A DNA stretch of 64,000 nt, from the NCBI GenBank assembly GCA_002205965.3, contig NADL03000607.1, forward strand, positions 434,001-498,000. Direction: 5' to 3'. This DNA is from Kappaphycus alvarezii. Taxonomy: Eukaryota > Rhodophyta > Florideophyceae > Gigartinales > Solieriaceae. The notes below the pieces were generated by a model, which had not been told where the DNA came from, did not search any database, and saw only the letters and a list, made by a program, of their open reading frames with translations. Shown piece by piece: positions 1-8,877 of this stretch (the stretch's first letter is position 1; each line of letters begins with the position of its first letter). Position numbers and translations under genes: made by a program.

Positions 1-104
1 AACTTGTTAAAGGTCATCGTTTGACCTAGAATCTACAGTAGAGACTAACAGCGCCGCTGTGTTTAATATCGTTTAAAGACACTAAAATTCCCGGAACTCT
101 AACA
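1..104 (+). repeat. Copia-1 5' LTR, 3' portion
   Basis: It matches 5313-5416 along its full length at roughly 87 percent by eye and ends in CTAACA, as does the 3' LTR. The start of this LTR lies before the window. Confidence 0.88.
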
Positions 105-120
105 GTTTATGGGCCCAGAG
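105..120 (+). promoter_or_regulatory. Copia-1 primer-binding site matching the initiator tRNA-Met anticodon arm
   Basis: Directly after the LTR comes TTATGGGCCCAG (107-118). It is complementary to the anticodon arm of eukaryotic initiator tRNA-Met rather than to the tRNA 3' end. This is the half-tRNA priming arrangement known from Drosophila copia. The ATG at 109-111 pairs with the CAU anticodon and is also the first codon of the gag frame. Confidence 0.75.
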
Positions 121-855
121 AACGTTATGAATAACACAAGGTACACTATAGAGAAGCTCACTGATAAGAATTATGGACATTGTGCATTACAGTTGAAGCC
201 TTTTTTAGAAGCTCGAGATATTTGGACGTTTGTAGAGATAGGGGATGATATCAGTACGGATATTCCACCAAAGGACTCCACAGAGACCGTCGAGAAGAAA
301 AAGAAAGAGTATCACCTCAAACAGCAGTGCCTGGCTGAGATACTGTTGAATGTGGACGCAGAGTTCCTGCTATCATTTGCAATGAAAACCGAACCCAGGG
401 AGGTTCGGGAATCCTTGGGGAGGATGCAGAAGAGTAGACCGTCTGCGAGTCAGTATTCATAAACAAGTAAGCTATTTAAGCTGAAGATGAAGATTAATCA
501 GACAGTGCGTTTAATTGTAGAAGAGATTGCAGATATAGAAAAGAATAAGGCAGTAAATAACTATCAGCTTGAAAATTCTGACATCATGATTGCACTGTAT
601 CAAGGTCTTAGGCCAGAGTATGATTAGGTAAGGACAGTGTCGCAGAACACGCCAAATTTGTCTTTTGAAGAAATAATCTTGAGACTAGAGATAAGCGAAA
701 AAGAACTAAGGTCTTCTTATGAACGTAACATAGAGGAGAGAAAGTCGGCCTTTATGACGAGAAGACGAAACTCCTGAGGACAGAAAAATAATAAATTCGC
801 AGGCAAGTGCTACGAATGTAACAGAAAGGGCCATCCATTCTCAAATTGCTTTTAT
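109..855 (+). pseudogene. Copia-1 gag (broken)
   Basis: The frame opening at the ATG inside the primer-binding site runs 117 codons (MGPEN start) and resumes in the same frame after stops, down to a CX2CX4HX4C zinc knuckle (CYECNRKGHPFSNC, 808-849). The N-terminal part has the usual Copia gag pattern, with a Y-x-x-W-like segment and a helical middle. Stops at 460-462 and around 625 and 775 show it is dead. Gag would form the virus-like particle and package RNA through the knuckle. Confidence 0.75.
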
Positions 856-894
856 TAACTCCTGTCGTCAAACTATAAATAGAATTGTAGACCG

Positions 895-2096
895 TTGAAT
901 GAAATCGGACAGAACATAAAAAGGTTTATGAATAAGGAGAAGAATGGACTGATGAAGAAACATGGAAATGAATCTGCGTGCGTTGCTTTTACTATTAATC
1001 TAGATGAAAACTGGTTTCTAGACAGCTGTGCAACGCACCACATGACAAATCACCGAGATGTTTTGACTGAGTTTGTAACATCCAGTCAGGATGATAATGT
1101 AATTAGCCCTGCCGCGAAAGTTATGAATAGAAACATAGGATGCTATGATTCAGTTACTCTGAGACAGGATAACGATGGTGTGTGTAAGACAATTAATTTG
1201 AAGTGAATGGCGTACGCGCCAAACATCAGGACGAACCTGATTTCTCAGACACTGGAACAAAGGGCTGGTGTAGATATAAATTACCCCGTGAATAAGAATA
1301 AGATGGTTGCCATAAAGAATGGAGAAACCACAATGAAAGGGAACCCACAAAAGCGTGGAATCTTTGAGCTAGTCGGCATGCATGCAGTGAAAGCAAGCCA
1401 TGAAAAATGGGCAATGGTAACTACCACAAAGAGTATTGGTTTCAATATGATCCATAGGCGTATGTGTCATATCAATACAGACATTCTAAAGGACATGGTC
1501 CGTTTAGAATCTTCCAAGGGCTTAGATGCGGTCGCCACGGGGATTGAGAAATCAAATATTTGTCCGGCGTGTTGCAAAGGTACGCTGACAGATAATCCTC
1601 ATCCAAATAGAGTTAAAAAGGAAGAGAACTGTTGGAGCTCATGTACTTGGATCTAATGGGACCAACAACTATCCCATCACTTGTAGGGCCAAGATACCTT
1701 CTTACGTTTTTAGATGACGAAAGCAGTGCGTCATGGATTAAGTTCTCGAAGAACCGTTCGAAGGTTCCAGAATTGCTGGAACCATTGATAAATCTCACGA
1801 ATAATTCATCAAAGAGAAAGATTAAGCACCTGCGTGATGACAAGGGCAGCGAATTTATGTCGAAAGAAATGGAACGAATATTGATGATGCATGGTATCTC
1901 GCACCAAGTTACACCACCGTATTCGCCCGAGTCGAACGGAAGGGCAGAGAGATTGAACCGAACCCTCACTGATGGCGCAAGGAGCATTTTATCGGAACTG
2001 AAAGCGATTAACAATATGGATAACCATGAAATACTATGGGCTGAGGCCATAGCAACGATGAACTATGTAAGAAACAGATCGCTGACTAAGTCATAA
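895..2096 (+). pseudogene. Copia-1 protease and integrase (broken)
   Basis: The protease motif is WFLDSCATHHMT near 1009-1044, with Cys where Copia proteases normally have Gly (DSGA). The integrase zinc domain follows: H-x5-H near 1450-1473, and CPAC near 1563. The DDE core has LDLMGPT, DDKGSEF and SPESNGRAERLNR, so all three acidic residues are visible. A frameshift separates the zinc domain (frame 1, to 1656) from the core (frame 3, 1632-2096). It ends in an in-frame stop before the GKxxY-type region. Confidence 0.8.
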
Positions 2097-2514
2097 CATG
2101 ACTCTTTTGCAAGAAAGATCCCATATGAAATAATACAATTTGAGAAGCCAGAACTGTCGAATCCAAGTATTTTCAGATGCAAGTTTCATCTAAAGAAGCC
2201 TAGGAGGTACGTCCAAGGTAAGTTAGATTCTCTCACATGGGAACGAATACACGTCGGATACAGTGACAGCGACGATTACAGAATATATGTTCCTGAAATG
2301 AGTAATTGATAGTGTCCCGTGACGTGGCATTTATGGAAGAGACAGGGACCAGAAACAGTCCAAAGAGCAGAGTGATAAGCATCAAAAATAGAGAGACCGA
2401 GAGGTCTCATCGACAGGACATTGAAAAAACATCTACTGATGATGAATAAAGCTACTATGACACTGACAGACAAGAAACAATGAATAACCCAGATCTGTTA
2501 ACTCAAATACCAGA

Positions 2515-5070
2515 GAAATCAAGGCGAATTGTGAAACCACCTGACAGGCTGACATATGACAGTATGATGGCATTCCTGACAGCATAGGAGGTAAGCATTA
2601 ACTCTGATGATTACGAAGTCCCGACAGACATACAGGTGATAGAGAACAATCCACAATGCAAGGAGTGGACGGATGCCATACGAGCAGAGCTAAAATCGAT
2701 TGCAGATCAATATTTTTATGAAGTAAATGATATCCCAAAAGGAAAGAATATGGTAAGACCTAAATGGATCTTTGGCGTTAAGATAGATGCCAATGGAAGT
2801 ATAGTGCGAAATAAGGCCCGACTTTTTGCTCGGGGATTTACGCAGGTCCAAATAGTGGATTTCTATGAGGTATTTGCGCCAGTTACGAAGTTCTCAACGG
2901 TAAGATTCCTGCTGGGATACATTGCTATAAATAATTATGAACTTGAACAAATCGAAGTCAAAACAGCGTTTTTAAATGGAAACCTAGATGAGGATATATA
3001 CCTGGAGCCGCTCAGGTACCAAGAAAGTTAAAAAAAGAATTTAAGTGTAGTTAATGGAAGAACAAAGAGTGTCAACTTAAGAAGACGATTTATGGATTGA
3101 GGCAAGCCTCAAGGGCTCGGACTATAAATTTCGCCAAGTTTATGAAAGAAATTGGATTTACGCAGTCCGATGCGGATCCATGATTGTTCAGACAAGTGGT
3201 CGATGGATCAGTCGTGTATGTTGTAGTTCATATCCACGATATATTAATAGCCTCTAAAACTAAGGAAATTTGCCAATTAGTCAAGGAAATGTTCAGGAAT
3301 CGCTTTGAGATTAGAGAACTCAAGGAAGCATGCTATTTCCTCGGAGTAAGCATACAACTTGTAGTTCAATGACCCTCCGGGTCTATTATATTGGATAGAT
3401 GAACCATTTTGCGATCGAAATTCGATCACTGTAAGACGTCTAATTCCAATTCTTCCTGAAAAGACAAGCATCTACTGGTCCATGAGCCCATAGGGGCGTG
3501 CCACTGGCCGAAAAACGCCCCTAATATTTATTGAGTGTACAGTAGCTAAATTGTCGACACTTGTCCTAGCTTTAGAGCAGCCCAACTTCTAACTTAGTAG
3601 TTATTAACGGGCAACTAGTAGCACCCAAAGTAAACAGCAACCAAAGGTTTGGTTATGAGCCGCGCACCCACCCTCGCGCCCCACCTTTACTAACTCGAAA
3701 GCGGTTCCCTCCTTTCTTGCTATTGCCTGCTTATCCCTTTTGGTCACCGCTTTGTAGCCCCTTGGCTTGATCACCCCCGAGGCTTCGCCCCTTTTTCCCT
3801 TTCTGTTGCACGCGTTGCGCATCTTTTTGTCTGCCTTTTGACATTGTGGCCGTTCCACGTCGAGGATGTGTATCTACACCCCGCAGGCTTACTGCCGTCC
3901 CGTGAGGGAGGATCGAAATCCCCTAGCAGAGCCTCGCCTGCCGCTGTGCGCTCGGCTCCCGCCTATCCGCTCTTTTGCCCCCGGCTCTGCCGCTTTACTT
4001 CAGTCCTCCGGACCGTCTCAACAGCTCTCGCCTTTGGGACTACATCCTTCCAGTACACTTTCAGTGTTTTCTAGCTTATCAAGCCTTTACTACATGTCTC
4101 CAAAGACACCAGGCTACTTCCCATCACAGGGATTAAAGAGAAAGAGGGTCCTTCGGACGCCCTTTAGATGCACGGACTACGAAATCTTTCCCGCTCATTG
4201 CCTTAGGCACATCACTTTGATACCTTTATAAAGGTTTCCCCGTGCATTGCACTACACAAAGAGAAAGAGAAAAAGTGATCACAAGTATAGACCAAAAAAG
4301 GTGTATAAGAAAGATACTACACAGATTTGGCATGTCAGATGCAAATAAAACAAGAACTCCCATAGAACCAGGTATTACGCGATCAAATCAAAGGAATGAT
4401 GATATGATTACAAATCAGTAATATGGAGAACTGGTTGGAAGTCTGATTTACTTAGCGGTAACTACCCGTCCAGATGTAATGTTTGCCGTTGGATGTCTAT
4501 CAAGTCATTGTAGTGATCCAAGATTGGATCCAAGATTGGATCATTGGATCGCTACAAAACGATTCGTTCGTTATTTGAAACAGAAGATTACATATCAAAT
4601 AGTTTATTCTGGAAAAAACAAAAGGAGTATGGTTAGATACACAGATTTAGGTTAGATACACAGATTTAGACTGGGCAGGTGATGTTACAAGAAAGTTCAC
4701 AAGTAGATATGTATTTTTCCACGCGGGTGGCGCAATTTCATGGAAGTTAAAGCTTAAAAGTGTTGTTGCTTCTTCAAGCACAGAATCAGAGTACATCGGA
4801 CAAGCGGTAGCTACACGGGAAGCACTGAGGATGAAAAAAATCCTTAAATTCTTTGGAAACATGCAGTCTACAGTGGATATTTACGCGGATAACAAAATGG
4901 CTATCAGGATAGCCAAGGAAGAGTCAACCATTGAGAGGAGCAAGCACACTGGTGTATCATATCACCTTACGACGGATTATGTGAGCAAATGAATGATCAA
5001 TATAGATTACATCCCACGACATCAATGGTTGCTGACTGCATGACTAAGCCACTAGGGAGAACCAAGCTGG
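2515..5070 (+). pseudogene. Copia-1 reverse transcriptase and RNase H (broken)
   Basis: The RT begins after a short PPDRL linker. WTDAIRAELKSI, KARLFARGFTQ and VKTAFLNGNLDEDIYLE (2636-3010) are typical RVT_2 blocks. The catalytic box near 3230 reads HIHD instead of YVDD, losing the first Asp. The finger/thumb resumes at 4283 (SIDQ, IRKILHRFGMSDA) and RNase H follows (RPDVMFAVGCLSSH; late motif DCMTKPLGR near 5035). Many stops are present, and an 847-bp insertion splits it at 3430-4276. Confidence 0.8.
3430..4276 (+). mobile_element. Unidentified 847-bp insertion inside the Copia-1 RT
   Basis: GATCAC occurs at 3424-3429 and again at 4277-4282. Excising the sequence between them brings the RT back into one reading register ahead of IRKILHRFGM. 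The insert is clearly more GC/CT-rich than the element around it. It has an open stretch on + at 3866-4231 (121 codons) with no recognisable domain, and no LTR, TIR or poly(A). It could be a truncated non-LTR copy or captured genomic DNA. The 6-bp repeat alone is weak proof of the exact edges. Confidence 0.5.
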
Positions 5071-5126
5071 AGTAATGCGTTTCATCGATGGGAATGAAAC
5101 TGGAACAAGACTAATCTCAGGGGGCA

Positions 5127-5416
5127 TGTTGGGAGACACATACATATGTAAGCATTTCAGATTAGCTCTTTGGATGCGTTTTCACAGCACCAAGATTAAT
5201 TACGTGGCTGAGTTTGTTTTCAGTATTTTCTGTGCTGGATCAAAAGATCAGCTGACCATACACGCTAGTGTTAGTTGCTACAGCAGTCGAGGTAGTTGAA
5301 GTTGAAGTACAGCAACTTGTTAAAGGTCATCGTTTGACCTAGAATCTACTGTATAAACTAACATCGCCGTTTTGTTTAAGATTGTTTAATGACAGTAAGA
5401 TTCCAGAACCCTAACA
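5127..5416 (+). repeat. Copia-1 3' LTR (290 bp)
   Basis: It begins TGTTGGGAGACAC just after the purine run CTCAGGGGGCA (polypurine tract, 5116-5126) and ends ACCCTAACA. Its last 104 bp repeat the sequence at 1-104. Confidence 0.85.
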
Positions 5417-6785
5417 GGAACCAATCGATTTTGCCCCAGAGGTATGCATCAGTGAAGGGTCCGGTTGCCGATCGGCGCTCCGAGGAGATACAGGCCGTCG
5501 AGCGAGTACGCGGACAGAGGAAAATCGCGGAGAAAGTCGGTGCGGTCCGGTAGGAACGTGTTCGGCCAGTGAATGCGCGTCTTCTTCGCGTTGATATAGA
5601 GGCCGACAGCTTGACCCTCTACCTGTAGGAGGCACAGAGCACGGCGCAGACCCTGAAGTGTCCCTATGAGGGTCCCGTCGTCCATGCACCATTGAATCAG
5701 GACAATATTGCTGTCCTCGGCGATTTTCCGGATAAGTGGTTGGATCGCGAGAGAAAGCATCAGCATACTGGCCAGGTCGCCCTGCTGGGTGCCCTGAGCA
5801 CTCGTGCTGACCTTGTTCTGGCGATTTGGTACACGCAACGGTGGCTGAGTGCGACCGTATATCATATTCACGAAGCGGGCCAGAGAAGGAGCGAATAATG
5901 GAAGTTGGCACAGCACTGAAAGGCGATCAACGCTGTTGAAAGCGTTTTGGGCGTCAATGAGGACCGTGAGAACACCTGGAGCACCAGAGAAACGGCGAAG
6001 CAGGGTGCGGGTGTCATGGATTACCGCATCCATCCCGGTCTTGATATCATTGGCCGTTTCGAATGGCGCGAGGAAGTCAAGGTAGTCATCGATGGCGCCC
6101 GGCAGCAGCGTTTTGGTGACAATGCGGCGGAGGACCGATCCCACAGCGATGGGAGGGTTTTTGTCCGGTTTCGGCCGTAGCGGGAGTAATGTTACGGCAG
6201 CGAGCAGGGGCAGGACCGAGTCGGGCAGTTACCCACGTGCGATCCGAGCCACCAACTTCGCAAGCAAACTTTTGCCTGACACCCCAGCGGCCGGTCTGAC
6301 AAACGTTTTTAAATAGCAAGTGAAACCAGTTTGCCGGTGTGCAGTCCGGTCCCGCGGTCTTATCACGAGAAATGCCTTGTACAGCCAGCTACACGGCATC
6401 TGCTGTGATTGTTGGTGGAGGAGGAAGTCTTTCTTCAAGAATGGACATGATCGGGCGCGGGGGCGCGGGTGAAGATAACGCATCGCTTGGATGGTGTGCG
6501 GGTCATTCACATCGGCCAGCGGAGCAATATGCAGGTGCTGAATGGCCTTGCCGTAGCGGGCGTCTGCACAGAGGGCTTCAGCCCGACGGGCGCACCGTGC
6601 GCCACTGGAGCCGGAGCTGCAAGCAGGCCGGTGCTGCTTGGTCCACTCAGAGCGAGTTTTATGGGCGCGAAGGGCTTCAAACCAAAGCTCATTCCACTCA
6701 GCTCCAGTATGGGCGCGCCGGATTCGGGAGCCGAGCGTGGCCCGGTTGACCTTTGTTATGCTGCCAGCCATCCTCCCCGCGCAGG
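5417..6785 (-). pseudogene. LINE-A copy 1: reverse transcriptase fragment
   Basis: Two - strand open stretches belong together. 6831-6229 is the N-terminal region, with blocks CADARYGKAIQHL and PLADVNDPHTIQ. 6144-5449 is the RT palm: motif A LIDAQNAFNSVDR, motif B TSAQGTQQGDLASM, motif C WCMDDG (Met where copy 2 has Ala) and block LLGAPIGN. Copy 2 at 19.9-23.7 kb has the same blocks. A frameshift separates the two stretches. The 3' part (zinc knuckle and endonuclease) is missing because Copia-1 begins at 5416. Reverse transcriptase would act on its own mRNA at the target site. Confidence 0.82.
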
Positions 6786-6837
6786 CTGCTGTGGATCGAA
6801 TATCTCTTCTAAAAGCAAAAACACCCAACACCTCCCC
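6786..6837 (+). repeat. LINE-B 3' tail, degenerate copy
   Basis: GATCGAATATCTCTTCTAAA followed by ...ACACCCAACACCTCCCC is a diverged version of the LINE-B terminal module (consensus core ATATCTTCCAAGAGTAAAAC then ACCCAAACCTTTTCC). It sits at the point where LINE-A copy 1 loses its 5' end. Confidence 0.55.
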
Positions 6838-6846
6838 CTTTCGGTG

Positions 6847-6976
6847 TTGGTGGTAGATCTTTACGAGTTGTGCAGTATGGCACAGAAGAGTGCGGAGGGT
6901 GTTCAGAAATTTACAACGAATGCAGTTGGCGGGTGGAAACCTGTCGCGCCTGCATCACTTGGAGACTACACTTTCG
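6847..6976 (-). repeat. LINE-C 3' end (truncated copy)
   Basis: Read on the - strand it matches 16577-16694: GATGCAGGCGCGACAGGTTT, then ACCCTCCGCAC, then the terminal block AAGATYTACCACC. This is the fixed 3' end of LINE-C, cut to about 130 bp. Confidence 0.75.
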
Positions 6977-7017
6977 GCGGCCGGGCGCTATAGGGAATTA
7001 ACCTTCTTTTTGACATC

Positions 7018-7292
7018 ACAGTGCTAAATGACGTGGCAAGGAAAGTGGCCGTGAGGGCACTGGAGACGCACGGAAAGGTTCGGGGGTTTTGATGCAAAGG
7101 CACGCCGCAGCAGTCGTCATGTCCTATGCGGCCTGCTTGATGGCTGGCCTGAAGGTTGCATTTTAGGGAGCGTAGTTCCTTCCCCATTACTGTGTCGGTA
7201 TACCCTTTTTGAGTTGATTGCAGTTGTCTGGAAAACCATGGGATAGACCGGATATATCTTCCAAGAGTAAACACCCAAACCTTTTTCCTCTG
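7018..7292 (+). repeat. LINE-B 3' end (truncated copy, about 275 bp)
   Basis: It contains the coding end of LINE-B (GTGCTAAATGACGTGGCAAG; MQRHAAA-like block near 7090) and the 3' untranslated part: GGGAGCGTAGTTCCTTCCCC, GTCGGTATACCC, then the tail at 7247-7292. It ends where the long LINE-B copy of the next region appears to begin. Confidence 0.75.
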
Positions 7293-7946
7293 TAAACAGA
7301 AAGGATCCCATTCTAATGACCTTCTAGTCCATTTCCCACCCTCCCCTCCCTTCCCCCACTAAGCTGCCTCAGCGCGCACGGCACAGCTCACGGCGCGGAC
7401 TGTGTGCGCGCGGCACGCCTTGTGTCTCCGCCGTTTCTCACTGACATATTTCCTTCCTAACGATTCCTTTGGGCACGCATCACGCTCATTACCTCCATCT
7501 CCACCAGAGGTACGGAAATTCTCTACCACTCTGTCTATCCACCCCTCGTCGGAGCCTTGCCACAGCTCGCGAGGGATTCCTTATCCGGATCGCCCCCTTC
7601 CCACACCTTGGCCACGCTGCCCTACCTCTACCTCAAAGCGAGATCGTTTCGTCCCGGCGTGATCTCCCAGGAGATCATTAAAAATTCGAAAATTTTGGCT
7701 GAGATAACCGTTGGAAAAATCAAGTTTGTAAGTCGTAACATTGCTGGCACCAAGTCGTCGATTGGAAACTGCCTCCCCCAGTATAAGAATACTCGTTTAA
7801 CGAATCCGCGGTTCAGAGGCTGTTTGTTGGCACTGGAGGGTAATTGCGGACTATAATAACGAAGACGGTCGGCTGGCTGTCTTGTTAGGAGGTATAGTCA
7901 TTCGCAGCCCGATCAGAGAGGAAAAGCAGTAATTAATCGCGGAAAG

Positions 7947-8141
7947 TTGGCGGAAGAACAGTTTTTAATCGCTGGCATGGATCAGGTTGTCCTGGAGCAC
8001 ATACCTTGGGAGGAGGTTGACTACATTACACCGGTACCGGTTTCAGATGACCCAGCTCCCGTAGCTCCAAACCAGAGGCCCAACATCGCATCTCAAAACC
8101 ACGATCTTTGTGAACAGTCTCTGCCCTCGCTAAAAGAGATC
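7947..8141 (+). pseudogene. LINE-B N-terminal segment, left of Gypsy-1
   Basis: The frame opening with MAEEQFLIAG runs to SLPSLKEI and is cut at the Gypsy-1 target site. Across the insertion the coding sense continues at 14001 (FTTHTP, then HIPTKFRGCLAE after a one-base slip). The start is the first ATG-type opening in this frame, and a longer N-terminus upstream cannot be excluded. No domain is recognised in this piece. Confidence 0.6.
8137..8141 (+). repeat. Gypsy-1 target-site duplication, left (AGATC)
   Basis: AGATC here is repeated at 13996-14000, immediately outside the two LTRs. A 5-bp duplication is normal for Ty3/gypsy integrases. Confidence 0.92.
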
Positions 8142-8789
8142 TGATATAATGAAAATTGTAGATATTCCTTGGCATGCTGCGCTGGCTGCGCTGGCTGCGC
8201 TGGCTGAGCTGGCTGCGCTGGCTCAGTTGGCATGCTGCGCTGGCCGAGTTGGCATGCTGTGCTGGCTGAGTTGGCATGCTGCGCTGGCTGAGTTGGCACT
8301 GTACTTACAATTATATTTTTAATTATTTTTAGAGGGATGCTTTGCACTGTACTGTGGCGGTGCAGATTTGGCACATAGGTACTGTATAGGTGCTACAGAA
8401 TGTGAGGGTTGAAAACTCTATATAAGGGGCTGTTTGCATGACATGGTAGGACTACTTGGGAGCCAGCATACCCGAGCGGGGCGCTCAACAAGTTAAGTCA
8501 AACACAAAGCATAAAGGAAGTTGGCAGACAACTTCAGGTCAAGCTCCGAGTAGTAGGAAGTTGAGAGTCAACTTCAGACCCTAGAAAACTTTTTCCTAAG
8601 CTGGTCGCAGAGCATCAGTGGTAGACCCTGCCCCTTTTATACTTGCTTGTAGCCCTCTCAACTCTCTCCCATATACACTCCTTTTTATTTGTTCAACTAT
8701 ACCACGGTAGCACTTTTGTCGCTCGCAACACCTCCGTCTTGGGGTAGTTGGTTCTAAGTATCTCTTCTCCCGACGATTTACCCCTATCA
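8142..8789 (+). repeat. Gypsy-1 5' LTR (648 bp)
   Basis: The ends are TGATATAATG and CCCCTATCA. A minisatellite of GCTGGCTGC-type units occupies 8173-8300. A TATA box (TATATAA) lies at 8419-8425, suggesting a transcription start about 30 bp further on. The last 340 bp are shared at lower identity with the LTRs ending at 17219 and 53899. Confidence 0.95.
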
Positions 8790-8791
8790 TT

Positions 8792-8809
8792 TGGTACTCT
8801 TGTGGAGGG
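8792..8809 (+). promoter_or_regulatory. Gypsy-1 primer-binding site candidate
   Basis: TGGTACTCTTGTGGAGGG begins 2 nt after the LTR. TGG is the complement of a tRNA 3' CCA end, so priming from a full-length tRNA 3' end is likely. I cannot name the tRNA. Confidence 0.55.
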
Positions 8810-8877
8810 GGTTGCACCCGAGGTATTCGAGTTGAGCAGTCTTAGGGAACCATTCGAGGGGATTCTTTTCTGTAATC

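Larger units (their letters stand above)
1..5416 (+). mobile_element. Copia-1, old Ty1/copia LTR retrotransposon (left end cut by window)
   Basis: The element has LTR, primer-binding site, gag, protease, integrase, RT and RNase H in Copia order, then a polypurine run and a 290-bp 3' LTR. The 104 bp of 5' LTR that can be seen differ from the 3' LTR at about 14 positions, so the insertion is old. All coding parts carry stops and frameshifts. Its target duplication cannot be tested because the left end is outside the window. On the right it abuts a LINE-A copy at 5417, which it probably entered. Confidence 0.9.

Noticed and set aside
3604..3858. Basic 84-codon - strand ORF in the Copia-1 insertion
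   Set aside because: No motif; the opposite strand is equally open, as expected for GC-rich sequence.
5411..7311. Several long open stretches on both strands between 5.4 and 7.3 kb
   Set aside because: Only the - strand frames at 5449-6144 and 6229-6831 match LINE blocks; the rest are GC-driven shadows.
8026..8374. Pro/Ala/Gln-repeat proteins on the - strand (and again at 13260-13580)
   Set aside because: They are translations of the GCTGGCTGC minisatellite within the two Gypsy-1 LTRs.
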